This document shows, one piece after another, positions 1 through 8,577 of a stretch of 64,000 nucleotides of DNA (its first letter is position 1; each line of letters opens with the position of its first letter). A program made the translations under genes and the position numbers. Under the pieces are notes generated by a model. That model searched no databases. It worked only from the letters and a program-made list of their open reading frames with translations, and was not told where the DNA came from. This DNA is from Corynebacterium heidelbergense. Its GTDB lineage: Bacteria; Actinomycetota; Actinomycetes; Mycobacteriales; Mycobacteriaceae. Where the stretch lies: assembly GCF_028609845.1 (NCBI RefSeq), contig NZ_CP063191.1, forward strand, positions 310,001 through 374,000. The letters are read 5' to 3'.

Positions 1-688
1 CCTCGTCGTACTGGAGGTCCTCCGGGTCCACCACGATCTCGATGGTGTCGGAGATATTGAGTTCCTTCAGTTCCAGCGGAGTGAACTTGGCCTGCGCGGG
101 CCCGCGGCGGCCGAACACGTGGACTTCGGTGGCCTGATTATCTTTCAAAGAGTCGTACACATTGTCCGGGATCTCGGTGACTCGCAGCTCCTCGCCGGTC
201 TTCGCGAGGACGCGGGCGACATCGAGGGCCACGTTTCCTACGCCGATCACGGCCACGGCGGGGGCGGAGAGGTCCCACTTGGGCTCGAAGTTCGGGTTGG
301 CGTCGTAGAACCCGACGAACTCCCCGGCCCCAATGGTGTGCTCCCCGCCGGGGATAGCGAGATCCTGGTCATCGGTCGCGCCGGTGGCGTAGATCACGGC
401 GTCGTAAAGCTGCTTGAGGTCGGCGAGCGTGACATCGGCGCCTACATTGACGTTTCCGAACAACCGGATCTGTGGCTTATCCAAGACTTTGTGGAGTGAC
501 TTGATGATGCCCTTGATGCGGGGGTGATCCGGGGCCACGCCGTAGCGGATGAGTCCGAAGGGTGCGGGCATCCGCTCGAAGATGTCGATGCTGACATCCG
601 CGTTGGCTTTGGTCAGAGCGTCCGAGGCGTAGATCCCGGCTGGTCCGGAGCCGATGACGGCTACGCGCAAGGGGCGGTTTTCTGGCAT
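1..688 (-). CDS. fpr: Ferredoxin/flavodoxin-NADP+ reductase (FprA/adrenodoxin-reductase type), 3' end outside window
   Basis: Read on the minus strand from ATG at 688, the protein opens MPENRPLRVAVIGSGPAGIY, a typical FAD-binding Rossmann GxGxxG start. It continues with ERMPAPFGLIRYGVAPDHP, which is characteristic of adrenodoxin-reductase-like FprA enzymes. About 229 codons are visible and the C-terminal NADP-binding part lies beyond base 1. Such enzymes pass NADPH electrons to ferredoxin. The gene is divergent from cysI with a McbR-type operator between them, the arrangement known for fpr2-cysI in Corynebacterium glutamicum. Its likely job is therefore to feed electrons to sulfite reductase. 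The partner ferredoxin is not in the window. Confidence 0.9.
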   Translation of the reverse strand, partial: MPENRPLRVAVIGSGPAGIYASDALTKANADVSIDIFERMPAPFGLIRYGVAPDHPRIKGIIKSLHKVLDKPQIRLFGNVNVGADVTLADLKQLYDAVIYATGATDDQDLAIPGGEHTIGAGEFVGFYDANPNFEPKWDLSAPAVAVIGVGNVALDVARVLAKTGEELRVTEIPDNVYDSLKDNQATEVHVFGRRGPAQAKFTPLELKELNISDTIEIVVDPEDLQYDE

Positions 689-729
689 GGCTACACATCC
701 TAGTCGTTTGCGTTTGTCCAGCGCCACAC

Positions 730-745
730 TAGACAGGGTGGTCTA
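730..745. promoter_or_regulatory. McbR-type operator (fpr side of the fpr/cysI gap)
   Basis: The sequence TAGACAGGGTGGTCTA matches exactly the TAGAC-N6-GTCTA consensus described for the TetR-family repressor McbR, which controls sulfur assimilation in C. glutamicum. It lies 42 bp upstream of the fpr start and 127 bp upstream of cysI. That McbR is the regulator here is inferred, because the mcbR gene is not in the window. Confidence 0.75.
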
Positions 746-837
746 TTACGGGCAAATATCCCCCTGAATCAACGGGGCAGACAGCCTGCGCCAATGCCTA
801 AACTTGCGTAAATGTACCGATCTGTCTAGCGTCATCA

Positions 838-853
838 CAGACTGAACGGTCTA
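838..853. promoter_or_regulatory. McbR-type operator immediately upstream of cysI
   Basis: CAGACTGAACGGTCTA fits TAGAC-N6-GTCTA with one mismatch in the first position. It ends 18 bp before the cysI GTG start and 7 bp before its GGAGGAGAG ribosome-binding site. A bound repressor there would block transcription initiation or early elongation. The inner bases match those of the two sites upstream of cysH. Confidence 0.75.
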
Positions 854-871
854 TTCGGATGGAGGAGAGCC

Positions 872-2503
872 GTGCGCTCCAGAAAACCCCAGGGCCAATG
901 GCTCGTCGACGGCACTGAACCCCTCAACGACGACGAGCGCATCAAGCAAGAGGACCCGGGCATCTCCGTCATGCACCGGGTGCGGGACATCTACGCCAAA
1001 CAGGGCTTCGATTCCATCCCGGCGGAGGACCTCGCGCCCCGCTTCAAATGGGTGGGGATGTACACCCAACGCAAGCAAAACATGAGCGGGGAGCAGACCG
1101 GCAAGCTCACCAACGCCGAGCTGCAGGACCGGTACTTCATGATGCGCATCCGCCTCGACGGCGGCCAGGTCAGCGCCCGCGCCCTGCGCACCATCGGCGA
1201 ACTCAGCAGTCAGTTCGCCCGCGGCACCGCGGACTTCACCGACCGCCAAAACGTCCAACTGCACTGGATCCGCATCGAGGACGTTCCCGAAATCTGGGAC
1301 CGCCTCGCCGCCGTGGGACTCGACACCTTCTTCGGATGCGGCGATGTTCCCCGCGTCGTCCTCGGCTCCCCCGTAGCCGGCATTGCGGCCGATGAGATTG
1401 TGGACGCCACGCCCGCGATCGAAAAGATCAAACACGATCTGCTCCCGCGAGAGGAGTTCGGCAACCTCCCCCGCAAGTTCAAGTCCGCCGTCTCCGGATC
1501 GCGCCGTCAGGACGTCACCCATGAGATCCAAGACCTCGCCTTCATCGGCAGTGAGCACCCCGAGCACGGCCCAGGCTTCGACGTGTGGGTCGGCGGTGGG
1601 CTATCCACCAACCCCATGCTGGCCAAGCGCCTCGGGGCGTGGGTCCCGCTGGAAGAGGTCCCGGAGGTCTGGGCGGGCGTTGTGCGCATCTTCCGGGATT
1701 ACGGCTACCGCAAGGTGCGCAATCGGGCCCGCCTGAAGTTCCTCGTCGCAGACTGGGGCATTGAGGAGTTCCGGCGCGTGCTGGAGGAGGATTACCTGGG
1801 GCGCAAACTCATCGACGGGCCCGAGCCGGAGAAGGCCCCGGCCTATCGGGATCACGTCGGGGTCCATCCCCAGCGCGACGGGAAGTTTTACCTGGGGGTC
1901 AAGCCCACGGTCGGGCACACCGATGGCGATCAACTGCAGCAGCTCGCAGACCTGGCCGACAAGTACGGTGTCACCCAGTTGCGGACCACCTCCGATAAGG
2001 AGCTGTTGTTCCTCGGCCTGACGGAGGAGGATGCCCCCAAGCTCGCCGCCGAGCTGGAGCAGATTGGCTTGTCCGCGCACCCGTCCGCCTTCCGCCGGGA
2101 CATCATTAGCTGCACCGGCCTCGAGTTCTGCAAACTCGCCCATGTCGTGACCAAGCAGCGTGCCATCGAACTCGCCGACGAGTTGGAGGAACGCCTGGGG
2201 GACCTCGATGTTCCCCTGAAGATCAGCCTCAACGGTTGCCCCAACTCCTGCGCCCGCAGCCAAGTGGCGGACATTGGCCTGTCCGGCAAGATCCTCACCA
2301 CCGACGAGGGCGAGCGTGTCGAGGGCTTCCAGGTTCACCTCGGCGGCAGCGTGGGGATGGACCCCAAGTTCGGCAAGAAGGTCCGTGGCAACAACGTCTT
2401 TAGCAAGGACCTCGGCGATTACGTCGTGAAGATCGTGGAGGACTTTAAGGAGCAGCGCGAGGACGGCGAGCAGTTCCGTGACTGGGTTGCGAGGGCGATA
2501 TGA
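872..2503 (+). CDS. cysI: Ferredoxin-dependent sulfite reductase (hemoprotein)
   Basis: This 543-residue enzyme carries out the six-electron reduction of sulfite to sulfide with ferredoxin as donor. The siroheme/[4Fe-4S] ligands are visible as C414-x5-C420 and C456-x3-C460, the latter in NGCPNSCARSQ. The two ferredoxin-like halves of the nitrite/sulfite reductase fold are present. The GTG start at 872 is chosen because GGAGGAGAG sits just upstream at 861-869. The stop overlaps the cysX start by four bases (ATGA), indicating translational coupling. An operator at 838-853 suggests repression when sulfur is plentiful. A ferredoxin-nitrite reductase is the only close alternative; the cys neighbourhood strongly favours sulfite. 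Confidence 0.93.
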   Translation: MRSRKPQGQWLVDGTEPLNDDERIKQEDPGISVMHRVRDIYAKQGFDSIPAEDLAPRFKWVGMYTQRKQNMSGEQTGKLTNAELQDRYFMMRIRLDGGQVSARALRTIGELSSQFARGTADFTDRQNVQLHWIRIEDVPEIWDRLAAVGLDTFFGCGDVPRVVLGSPVAGIAADEIVDATPAIEKIKHDLLPREEFGNLPRKFKSAVSGSRRQDVTHEIQDLAFIGSEHPEHGPGFDVWVGGGLSTNPMLAKRLGAWVPLEEVPEVWAGVVRIFRDYGYRKVRNRARLKFLVADWGIEEFRRVLEEDYLGRKLIDGPEPEKAPAYRDHVGVHPQRDGKFYLGVKPTVGHTDGDQLQQLADLADKYGVTQLRTTSDKELLFLGLTEEDAPKLAAELEQIGLSAHPSAFRRDIISCTGLEFCKLAHVVTKQRAIELADELEERLGDLDVPLKISLNGCPNSCARSQVADIGLSGKILTTDEGERVEGFQVHLGGSVGMDPKFGKKVRGNNVFSKDLGDYVVKIVEDFKEQREDGEQFRDWVARAI

Positions 2504-2712
2504 GCGTCCCCGATCAGGACTCCCTCCCCCCGGTGAACCAGGCCATCGGGGGGCGCACCGGGCACCCCAACGGCAGGCGGGCAACCGTGAACTACTGCCC
2601 CTACTGCATGGGGGAATACCTCTTTCCCGACAACGAGACGGACAACGCCTGGCAGTGCCGCGAATGCATGCGGGTTTTCTCTGTGAAGTTCCATGGTCAC
2701 TTGAACTTCTGA
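2500..2712 (+). CDS. cysX: CysX, small four-cysteine protein coupled to sulfite reductase
   Basis: A 70-residue protein with two CxxC pairs, NYCPYCMGEY and QCRECMRVF, which could bind zinc or an iron-sulfur cluster. It starts inside the cysI stop (ATGA overlap) and so is translationally coupled to it. A small ferredoxin-like gene called cysX occupies the same place in C. glutamicum. Its biochemical role is not established; electron transfer to, or maturation of, CysI is inferred from position. The 20-odd N-terminal residues are unordered-looking, while the cysteine region and the KFHGHLNF tail look conserved in type. Confidence 0.8.
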   Translation: MSVPDQDSLPPVNQAIGGRTGHPNGRRATVNYCPYCMGEYLFPDNETDNAWQCRECMRVFSVKFHGHLNF

Positions 2713-2731
2713 ATCGTTTTAAGCTCAGGCT

Positions 2732-3448
2732 ATGAGAACTCAAGGGACCCCTCACATCAACCCCAAGGGTGCGGCGATCGCGCCCACCGTCCTCATGCCC
2801 GGAGATCCCCTCCGCGCGAAGTTTATCGCCGAGACCTACCTGGACAACGTCACCCAATTCAACGACGTCCGCAACATGCTGGGATTCACCGGCACCTACC
2901 GGGGCACGGACGTCTCGGTCATGGGCTCCGGGATGGGAATCCCCTCCATCGGGATCTACTCCTACGAGCTCATGCACTTCTTCGACGTGCAGCGAATCAT
3001 CCGGATCGGTTCTATCGGCTCCCTCCAGAAGGACATCCCGCTCTACGACGTCATCGTCGGTGCCTCCGCCTCCACCGACTCCAACTACCTGAGCCAGTAC
3101 AACCTGCCCGGGGCCTATGCCCCCACCGCTAGCTGGAAGCTGCTGCAGGGTGTCGCGCGCGAGGCTGAGCGGCAGAACGTCCACGTGCATGTGGGCAACA
3201 TCCTCAGCTCCGATGTCTTCTACAACGCCGACGAGACCGTGAACGACCGTTGGGCCCGGATGGGGGTTCTGGGCGTCGAAATGGAATCGGCCGCCCTCTA
3301 TGCCAACGCCGCCTACGCGGGCGTGGAAGCGCTGGGCCTGTTCACCGTGTCCGACAACATCGCGACCGGGGACCGTGCGACTGCGGAGGAGCGCCAGAAC
3401 GCCTTCACCCAGATGATGGAGCTGGCCCTACCCCTGGCGGCCTTGTAG
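2732..3448 (+). CDS. deoD: Purine nucleoside phosphorylase, DeoD type
   Basis: This 238-residue protein closely follows the E. coli DeoD pattern: TPHIN near the N-terminus, VLMPGDPLRAKFIAET (phosphate site), NMLGFTGTYRG, VEMESAALYA (ribose contact) and TVSDNI carrying the catalytic aspartate. It phosphorolyses purine (deoxy)ribonucleosides to base and (deoxy)ribose-1-phosphate. It begins 19 bp after cysX without a visible terminator, so read-through from the cysI promoter is possible. A weak TAAGCT -10-like hexamer six bases upstream could also give a leaderless transcript. With deoC and the phosphomutase downstream it forms a deoxynucleoside-salvage pathway. A related nucleoside phosphorylase specificity (uridine) cannot be fully excluded. 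Confidence 0.9.
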   Translation: MRTQGTPHINPKGAAIAPTVLMPGDPLRAKFIAETYLDNVTQFNDVRNMLGFTGTYRGTDVSVMGSGMGIPSIGIYSYELMHFFDVQRIIRIGSIGSLQKDIPLYDVIVGASASTDSNYLSQYNLPGAYAPTASWKLLQGVAREAERQNVHVHVGNILSSDVFYNADETVNDRWARMGVLGVEMESAALYANAAYAGVEALGLFTVSDNIATGDRATAEERQNAFTQMMELALPLAAL

Positions 3449-3546
3449 GCCTCACTAATCCCCCTCACCGCAGCGCCCACTATTCCCCCCCCAGTTTTCC
3501 TGTGATCCACCCGCGGTGCGATCACCTCGGAAGGATGATCCCCGCC

Positions 3547-4965
3547 ATGGCCGACCCGTCCCCATCGCCCCAGCCCGCGCAACCGACCTCAGCGCAACCC
3601 ACCCCGCCGCGATCCACCACTTCGCCGCCCTCCGCCAAACCCCGTCCAGTCACCGCCGCGGTGCCGATCCTGCTGTTTACCTTCGTCTTCAGCCTCATCA
3701 TCGACAACGGGTTCAAAACCATGATCGGCCCCATGGCCGAGGGACTGCACATCGAGGTCGGCAAGGCCTCGCTCCAAGCCTCCCTGGCCGGTGTCATCAT
3801 CGGTATCGGCGCCGTGGTCTACGCCGCTCTGGCCGACGCGTTCTCCATCCGCAAGCTTGCCCTCGTCGGCATCGGACTCGTGGCGATTGGCTCAGTCATG
3901 GGGTTCGCCTTCTCCAGCTCCTGGCCCCTGGTGCTCACTGGTCGGCTGATTCAGACCGCCGGACTCGCGGCCGCCGAAACGCTGTATGTCATCTACGTGA
4001 CCAAGTATCTGCCGGCAAAGGATCGGAAAACCTACCTTGGCTTCTCCACCGCAGCCTTCCAGGCCGGGCTGCTCGTGGGTGCGCTGACCTCCGGCTTCCT
4101 GTCCACCTACGTCAGTTGGACCGCGATGTTCCTGCTGCCCCTCGTCTTGGTTGCTGCGGTGCCATTCATTCTTAAGTACGTCCCGGAGGGGGAGTCCTTC
4201 TCCACCCACCTGGACGTCATCGGCCTCCTGCTGGTCGCAGTCTTCTCCACCGCCCTCATCGTGTACCTGCAATTCAAGTACTGGTGGTGCATCCCTGTTG
4301 CGGTGTTGGCCGTGGCGCTATTCGCCTGGCGCGTGGTCGCCGCCGCCCACCCCTTGGTGCGCCCCGAGTTCTTCACGAATGGGCGCTACGTCTGGGCGCT
4401 CGTGCTGGTGCTGGTTGTTTATTCCACCCAGCTCGGGTATATCGTGCTGATCCCCTTCGCAGCCAAGGAGTTTCACGGACTCAACCAGTCCGACGCCGCC
4501 CTGCTCATGGTGCCCGGGTACATCTGCGCCGTCATCGTCGGCATCACCTCCGGCAAGATTGGCCGCATCCTCACTTCCCGCCAGACGATTATGGCGGCCC
4601 TCGGGTTGATCATCGGCGCGCTCGTCTTCGGCGCACTGAGCATTCATCTGTGGGTTGGCTTGCTCATCGTGTCCATCGTCTTGTTCGCTTCCGGCTTCGC
4701 ACTGCTGTACGCCCCGTTGGTGAACACCGCCCTGTCCGACATCTTGCCGGAGAAATCGGGCATCGCCATCGGCTTCTACAACCTGACCATCAACATCGGC
4801 ATCCCCGTGGGCATCGCCTACACCTTCTGGCTGATGAAGCATCTGCCCAACTACAACACCGTGTTGTGGGCGCTAGCCGCGATAGCCTCGGCCGGGGCTG
4901 TGGTCTACCTCGTCGCCGATAGGTCCATGCTGGCCGGGGAGAAGCGGCGCGACCGCGTGGCTTAA
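3547..4965 (+). CDS. Major facilitator superfamily transporter, possibly for nucleosides
   Basis: About 472 residues with a proline-rich, polar N-terminal tail followed by 12 or more hydrophobic segments beginning around [17 protein letters not shown]. The segment [20 protein letters not shown] resembles the drug-efflux (TetK/DHA) branch of MFS carriers. The start is taken at ATG 3547, with AAGGA 11 bases upstream; ATG 3535 is an alternative. It sits between deoD and deoC, and that context suggests movement of nucleosides or deoxyribose rather than a drug, but no substrate motif proves it. The upstream and downstream gaps are C-rich, with short ACCCCCAACC repeats near 4985-5010. Confidence 0.8.
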   Translation: MADPSPSPQPAQPTSAQPTPPRSTTSPPSAKPRPVTAAVPILLFTFVFSLIIDNGFKTMIGPMAEGLHIEVGKASLQASLAGVIIGIGAVVYAALADAFSIRKLALVGIGLVAIGSVMGFAFSSSWPLVLTGRLIQTAGLAAAETLYVIYVTKYLPAKDRKTYLGFSTAAFQAGLLVGALTSGFLSTYVSWTAMFLLPLVLVAAVPFILKYVPEGESFSTHLDVIGLLLVAVFSTALIVYLQFKYWWCIPVAVLAVALFAWRVVAAAHPLVRPEFFTNGRYVWALVLVLVVYSTQLGYIVLIPFAAKEFHGLNQSDAALLMVPGYICAVIVGITSGKIGRILTSRQTIMAALGLIIGALVFGALSIHLWVGLLIVSIVLFASGFALLYAPLVNTALSDILPEKSGIAIGFYNLTINIGIPVGIAYTFWLMKHLPNYNTVLWALAAIASAGAVVYLVADRSMLAGEKRRDRVA

Positions 4966-5030
4966 TTCCCTCCCATCCCGCACTACCCCCAACCACCCCC
5001 AACCACCCCCGCAGAAAGGACCCCCAAAAA

Positions 5031-5705
5031 ATGCCAGAGATCACCCGGCGCGACGTCGCCGCCATCATCGACCACACCCTGCTCAAGCCGGAGGCAACCG
5101 CCGCCCAGGTAGCGGACCTGATCCGTCAGGCCAAGCAACTGGGCACCTATGCCGTGTGCGTGTCCCCCTCTCAGTTGCCCCTGGCCGACACAGCTGAAGT
5201 ACACGTGGCCACCGTCGTGGGCTTCCCCTCCGGAGCGGTAAAGCCGCAGATCAAGGCCGCCGAGGCTGAGCAAGCCGTGCGGGACGGGGCGGAGGAGGTG
5301 GACATGGTCATCAACATCGCCCTGGCCAAGCAGGGCGACTTCGCCGCGCTGGAGGAGGAGATCGCCACCGTCCGGCGGGCCATCCCGGAAACGCTGCTGA
5401 AGGTCATCATCGAATCCGCCGCGCTCACCGACGATGAGATCGTGGAGGCCTGCCGCGCCGCAGAGCGGGCGGGGGCGGACTTCATAAAAACCTCCACCGG
5501 TTTCCACCCGAGCGGTGGGGCCAGCATTCACGCCGTCTCCCTCATGCGCTCCACGGTGGGGGACCGCCTGGGGGTCAAGGCATCCGGCGGCATCCGCACC
5601 CCGGAGGCCGCAATCGCCATGATGAAGGCCGGCGCCTCCCGCTTGGGCCTATCCGCCTCCGCCGACATTTTGGAGGGCGTGAACCAAGAGGGCACGGACC
5701 GATGA
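5031..5705 (+). CDS. deoC: Deoxyribose-phosphate aldolase
   Basis: This 224-residue class I aldolase splits 2-deoxyribose-5-phosphate into glyceraldehyde-3-phosphate and acetaldehyde. The Schiff-base lysine is K153 in FIKTSTGF. The proton-relay lysine is K183 in GVKASGG, and the catalytic aspartate is D91 in [19 protein letters not shown] near the N-terminus is a family hallmark. AGAAAGGA lies just upstream of ATG 5031. The stop overlaps the phosphomutase start by four bases, so the two are coupled. It consumes the product made by deoD plus the phosphomutase. Confidence 0.95.
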   Translation: MPEITRRDVAAIIDHTLLKPEATAAQVADLIRQAKQLGTYAVCVSPSQLPLADTAEVHVATVVGFPSGAVKPQIKAAEAEQAVRDGAEEVDMVINIALAKQGDFAALEEEIATVRRAIPETLLKVIIESAALTDDEIVEACRAAERAGADFIKTSTGFHPSGGASIHAVSLMRSTVGDRLGVKASGGIRTPEAAIAMMKAGASRLGLSASADILEGVNQEGTDR

Positions 5706-7348
5706 GCATCGCCGAGGATCTCCGCGACCGCGCCCAGCACTGGGCCGACCACGACCCGGACCCCACCACCAGGCAACAGGTCCTGGACCTCCTCTCCGCC
5801 GAGGATGCGGTGGGCCTCGCCGAGGCCTTTCACGGACCCTTGAGCTTCGGCACCGCCGGCCTGCGAGCCCCCCTGGGCCCCGGCGAATCCCGCATGAACC
5901 GGGCAGTGGTCATCCGGGCCACGTCCGGCCTAATGGCCTGGCTGCGGGAGCAGGTGGATTCCCCCGTGGTCGTCGTGGGATGCGATGCCCGCCACGGCTC
6001 GGCCCAGTTCCAGCTCGATGCCGCGCGCGTCATCGCCGGTGCCGGGGGCCGGGCCCTGCTCCTCCCGCCTCAGAACCCCACGCCGCTGACCGCCTACGCC
6101 GTTAAGAGCGAGGGTGCGGATGCCGGCATCATGGTCACCGCCTCCCACAATCCGCCGCAGGATAATGGCTACAAGGTGTACCTCGGTGGACGGATAGCTA
6201 CGGGCTCCGCTGAGGGGGTGCAGCTCATCTCGCCCGCCGACCGGGAGATCGCTGCCGCCATTGCCGCGGCCCCGCCGGCCGACGAGGTGGCCCTGGCGTC
6301 CGAAAATATCGAGCACATCGACCCCCGGCAGCAGTACGCTCGCCGCGCCGCCGGTCTGGCAGGGAACAACACCGATGTTCACATCGCGCTGACCGCCATG
6401 CACGGGGTGGGGGCGCAGCTCGGCCGGCAGATCCTGCAGACTGCGGGTTTCCAGGTGTTCCTCGTACCCGAGCAGGCCGATCCCGACCCGGATTTCCCCA
6501 CCGTTTCCTTCCCCAATCCGGAGGAGCCCGGGGCGCTGGATCTGGCCAAAAATCATGCCGATGCGGTGGGCGCGGATGTTCTCATTGCGTACGATCCGGA
6601 TGCTGATCGGTGTGCTGTTGCCATTCCGGACGCCAGGGAGCCGGGCGCGTGGCGGCAGCTCACCGGAGACGAGATGGGGGCCCTGCTCGGGGACTATCTG
6701 GCCGCGCGGGGTGCGACGGGGACCATGGCCAACTCGGTGGTGTCCAGCCGACTGCTCGGGCGCATCGCGGAAGCTCATGGACTGGAGCACCGGACGACGC
6801 TCACCGGCTTTAAGTGGATCGCCCGCGCGCCGGGGTTGTGCTTTGGTTACGAGGAGGCCATCGGCTACTGCTGTGATCCGGAGGCGGTGGCCGACAAGGA
6901 TGGGGTGGGGACCTCCGTGGTGCTGGCCAGCTTGGTGGGGGACTTAAAGGCACAGGGCAAGACGTTGGAGGACGGGCTGGCGGACTTGGCCCGGCAGCAC
7001 GGGCTGTATCAAACGGCGCCGCTGACTTTTCGGGTGGCGGACCTCACGCTCATCGCCCGAGGGATGGATAAGCTCCGCGCCGACCCGCCGACGTCGCTCG
7101 GGGGTTCTGCGGTGACGACCGTGGCTGATCTGGCGCAGGATCCGCTGGGGATTGGCGCGACGGACGGGATGATGTTCCTTACGGAGGACAACGACCGGGT
7201 CATTTGCCGCCCGTCTGGCACGGAGCCAAAGCTGAAGTGCTACCTGGAGGTGGTCTTGCCGGTGCGGGGGGAGACGGTGCCTCGGGACGAGGCGATCGCG
7301 CGCCTGGCGGGTATCTCGAGGGACTTGCGGGAGTTTCTGCAGATGTAG
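5702..7348 (+). CDS. Phosphohexomutase-family phosphopentomutase/phosphoglucomutase (PmmB-like)
   Basis: This 548-residue alpha-D-phosphohexomutase has the catalytic serine loop [15 protein letters not shown], the metal-binding loop AYDPDADRC, the sugar-binding loop [10 protein letters not shown] and the phosphate-binding loop [11 protein letters not shown]. The N-terminus has [17 protein letters not shown], typical of the long subgroup that includes bacterial phosphopentomutases. It overlaps deoC by four bases. Context argues that it converts (deoxy)ribose-1-phosphate from DeoD into the 5-phosphate used by DeoC. Glucose- or mannose-phosphate activity is the alternative. Confidence 0.85.
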   Translation: MSIAEDLRDRAQHWADHDPDPTTRQQVLDLLSAEDAVGLAEAFHGPLSFGTAGLRAPLGPGESRMNRAVVIRATSGLMAWLREQVDSPVVVVGCDARHGSAQFQLDAARVIAGAGGRALLLPPQNPTPLTAYAVKSEGADAGIMVTASHNPPQDNGYKVYLGGRIATGSAEGVQLISPADREIAAAIAAAPPADEVALASENIEHIDPRQQYARRAAGLAGNNTDVHIALTAMHGVGAQLGRQILQTAGFQVFLVPEQADPDPDFPTVSFPNPEEPGALDLAKNHADAVGADVLIAYDPDADRCAVAIPDAREPGAWRQLTGDEMGALLGDYLAARGATGTMANSVVSSRLLGRIAEAHGLEHRTTLTGFKWIARAPGLCFGYEEAIGYCCDPEAVADKDGVGTSVVLASLVGDLKAQGKTLEDGLADLARQHGLYQTAPLTFRVADLTLIARGMDKLRADPPTSLGGSAVTTVADLAQDPLGIGATDGMMFLTEDNDRVICRPSGTEPKLKCYLEVVLPVRGETVPRDEAIARLAGISRDLREFLQM

Positions 7349-7360
7349 CGGTTTTTCCTG

Positions 7361-7406
7361 GGGGTGATGGGGGGGGGGGGAATGGCGGGTAACGGGGGGT
7401 GGGGGT
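7361..7406 (+). repeat. G-rich tract with 12-G homopolymer
   Basis: The tract has five separated G runs of three or more, including twelve consecutive G at 7369-7380, then GCGGGT, a six-G run and a five-G run. It could form a G-quadruplex in the non-template strand, and the homopolymer could slip during replication. It lies directly after the phosphomutase stop, ahead of the cysH operators. Confidence 0.7.
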
Positions 7407-7455
7407 TGTTCAAGGCGGGCCTGGAATGATCCGCCTGCGGTAAACGCTGCAACTA

Positions 7456-7471
7456 TAGACCGAACGGTCTA
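7456..7471. promoter_or_regulatory. McbR-type operator 1 upstream of cysH
   Basis: TAGACCGAACGGTCTA is a perfect TAGAC-N6-GTCTA site and near-palindromic over 16 bases. It lies 320 bp upstream of cysH. A second copy of the core CGAACG arrangement lies 71 bases further on. Confidence 0.8.
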
Positions 7472-7542
7472 GGAAAAGCGGGTCGAAACACGGCCCGAGG
7501 GGCCTTCCTTGCGCTGTAGACGCGTTACCCCTAGGCTCTAAG

Positions 7543-7558
7543 CAGACCGAACGGTCTG
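7543..7558. promoter_or_regulatory. McbR-type operator 2 upstream of cysH
   Basis: CAGACCGAACGGTCTG keeps the AGAC-N6-GTCT core with symmetrical outer changes (C and G instead of T and A). Its start is 87 bp after the start of the first site, about eight helical turns, so cooperative binding on one DNA face is possible. It is the likely control point for the cysHDNYZ half of the split sulfur cluster. Confidence 0.7.
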
Positions 7559-7791
7559 TTCGGAATACGCAGCCAACGCAGGAAGAACTGCGGCACGTGC
7601 AACCGCCACGGGCGCCGATCTCCACCCGGGTCTAGGCCTCAACTGAGGCCCCGACCTCAACTGGGGCACCGACCTGGACCGCGGTACCGATTCTCACCGG
7701 TCCGGCAACGTCGGTGCATCGGTAGGGCAGGGGACGCGACCTGCGCCCGTAGTGGTTCACAGCAGCGGTTCACAAAAAGAGGACAAACACC

Positions 7792-8577
7792 ATGCACAGC
7801 CTGATTCGCAGCGACTCGGGCGCGGAGGACTACCGGGACCCCGAAGTCAGCCCGGAGGGCGCCGCGACCACCACGCAGCCCTTGCCCGCCGAGCGGAGGC
7901 AAGCCCACGAAGATCTCGTGGACGAATGGAACCACCGGCTGGAAGGGGCCAGCGCGGAGGAGATCATCGCCTGGGCCCACGCCCACGTCCCGGGGCCCAT
8001 CGCCGTGACTATGTCCATGCAGGACACGGTCCTCGCCGAGTTGACGGAAGGCGCCCTGGACAACGCCGAGCTCGTCTTTCTGGACACTGGCTTCCACTTC
8101 CCAGAAACCCTGGAAACCCGAGACAAGGTCGCGGAACGCTACCAGCTCCCCGTGCGCAACATCACGCCCGTCTACAGCCGTTCGCAGCAGGACCGGATCT
8201 ACGGCCCCCGCCTGTACGCCCGAAATCCCACTGCCTGCTGTCGCATGCGGAAGGTGGAGCCCCTCGCCCGAATGCTGGACCCCTTCGAAGCCTGGATCAC
8301 GGGTGTGCGCCGAGCCGACAGCGCCCTGCGCGCGAATACCCCCGTGCTGGAAGTGGACCGCACGGGTCGGCTGAAAATCAATCCCCTCGTCGACTGGTCC
8401 GACGGGGACGTGGAGAACTACATCGCCGACCACGACCTCATCACCAACCCCCTGACCCGCCAGGGCTACCCCTCCATCGGATGCTCCACCTGCACCCTTC
8501 CCGTGGCCGAAGGTGAAGACCCCCGCGCTGGCCGTTGGGCTGGCACCTCCAAGACAGAATGCGGACTGCACACATGA
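7792..8577 (+). CDS. cysH: Phosphoadenylyl/adenylyl-sulfate reductase (iron-sulfur APS type)
   Basis: This 261-residue enzyme reduces activated sulfate to sulfite. It has the cluster-binding cysteines of APS-type reductases, C149-C150 (ACCRMRK) and C231-x2-C234 (GCSTC), plus the catalytic C257 in KTECGLH. The CC...CxxC pattern implies a [4Fe-4S] cluster and APS as the natural substrate, consistent with no APS kinase domain on CysN. The N-terminus is about 30 residues longer than the minimal core. AGAGGACAAACACC precedes ATG 7792. It overlaps cysD (ATGA) and is headed by two McbR-type operators. Confidence 0.93.
   Translation: MHSLIRSDSGAEDYRDPEVSPEGAATTTQPLPAERRQAHEDLVDEWNHRLEGASAEEIIAWAHAHVPGPIAVTMSMQDTVLAELTEGALDNAELVFLDTGFHFPETLETRDKVAERYQLPVRNITPVYSRSQQDRIYGPRLYARNPTACCRMRKVEPLARMLDPFEAWITGVRRADSALRANTPVLEVDRTGRLKINPLVDWSDGDVENYIADHDLITNPLTRQGYPSIGCSTCTLPVAEGEDPRAGRWAGTSKTECGLHT

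Larger units (their letters stand above)
7349..7791 (+). other. Intergenic region between phosphomutase and cysH: G-tract plus two operators
   Basis: No credible gene lies in these 443 bases. The first part is G-rich, with a 12-G homopolymer at 7369-7380. The middle holds two McbR-type operators (7456-7471 and 7543-7558). The last 200 bases form a presumed 5' leader of cysH. No rho-independent terminator for the phosphomutase operon could be seen. Confidence 0.7.

Noticed and set aside
1601..3190. Antisense frame spanning cysI, cysX and deoD
   Set aside because: It crosses three well-supported genes, has no domain, and arises from codon bias of the opposite strand.
3250..3546. Upstream extension of the MFS gene into deoD
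   Set aside because: The extension lies in the wrong frame over the end of deoD and encodes Arg/Gly-rich text. The transporter begins at ATG 3547 behind its own AAGGA.
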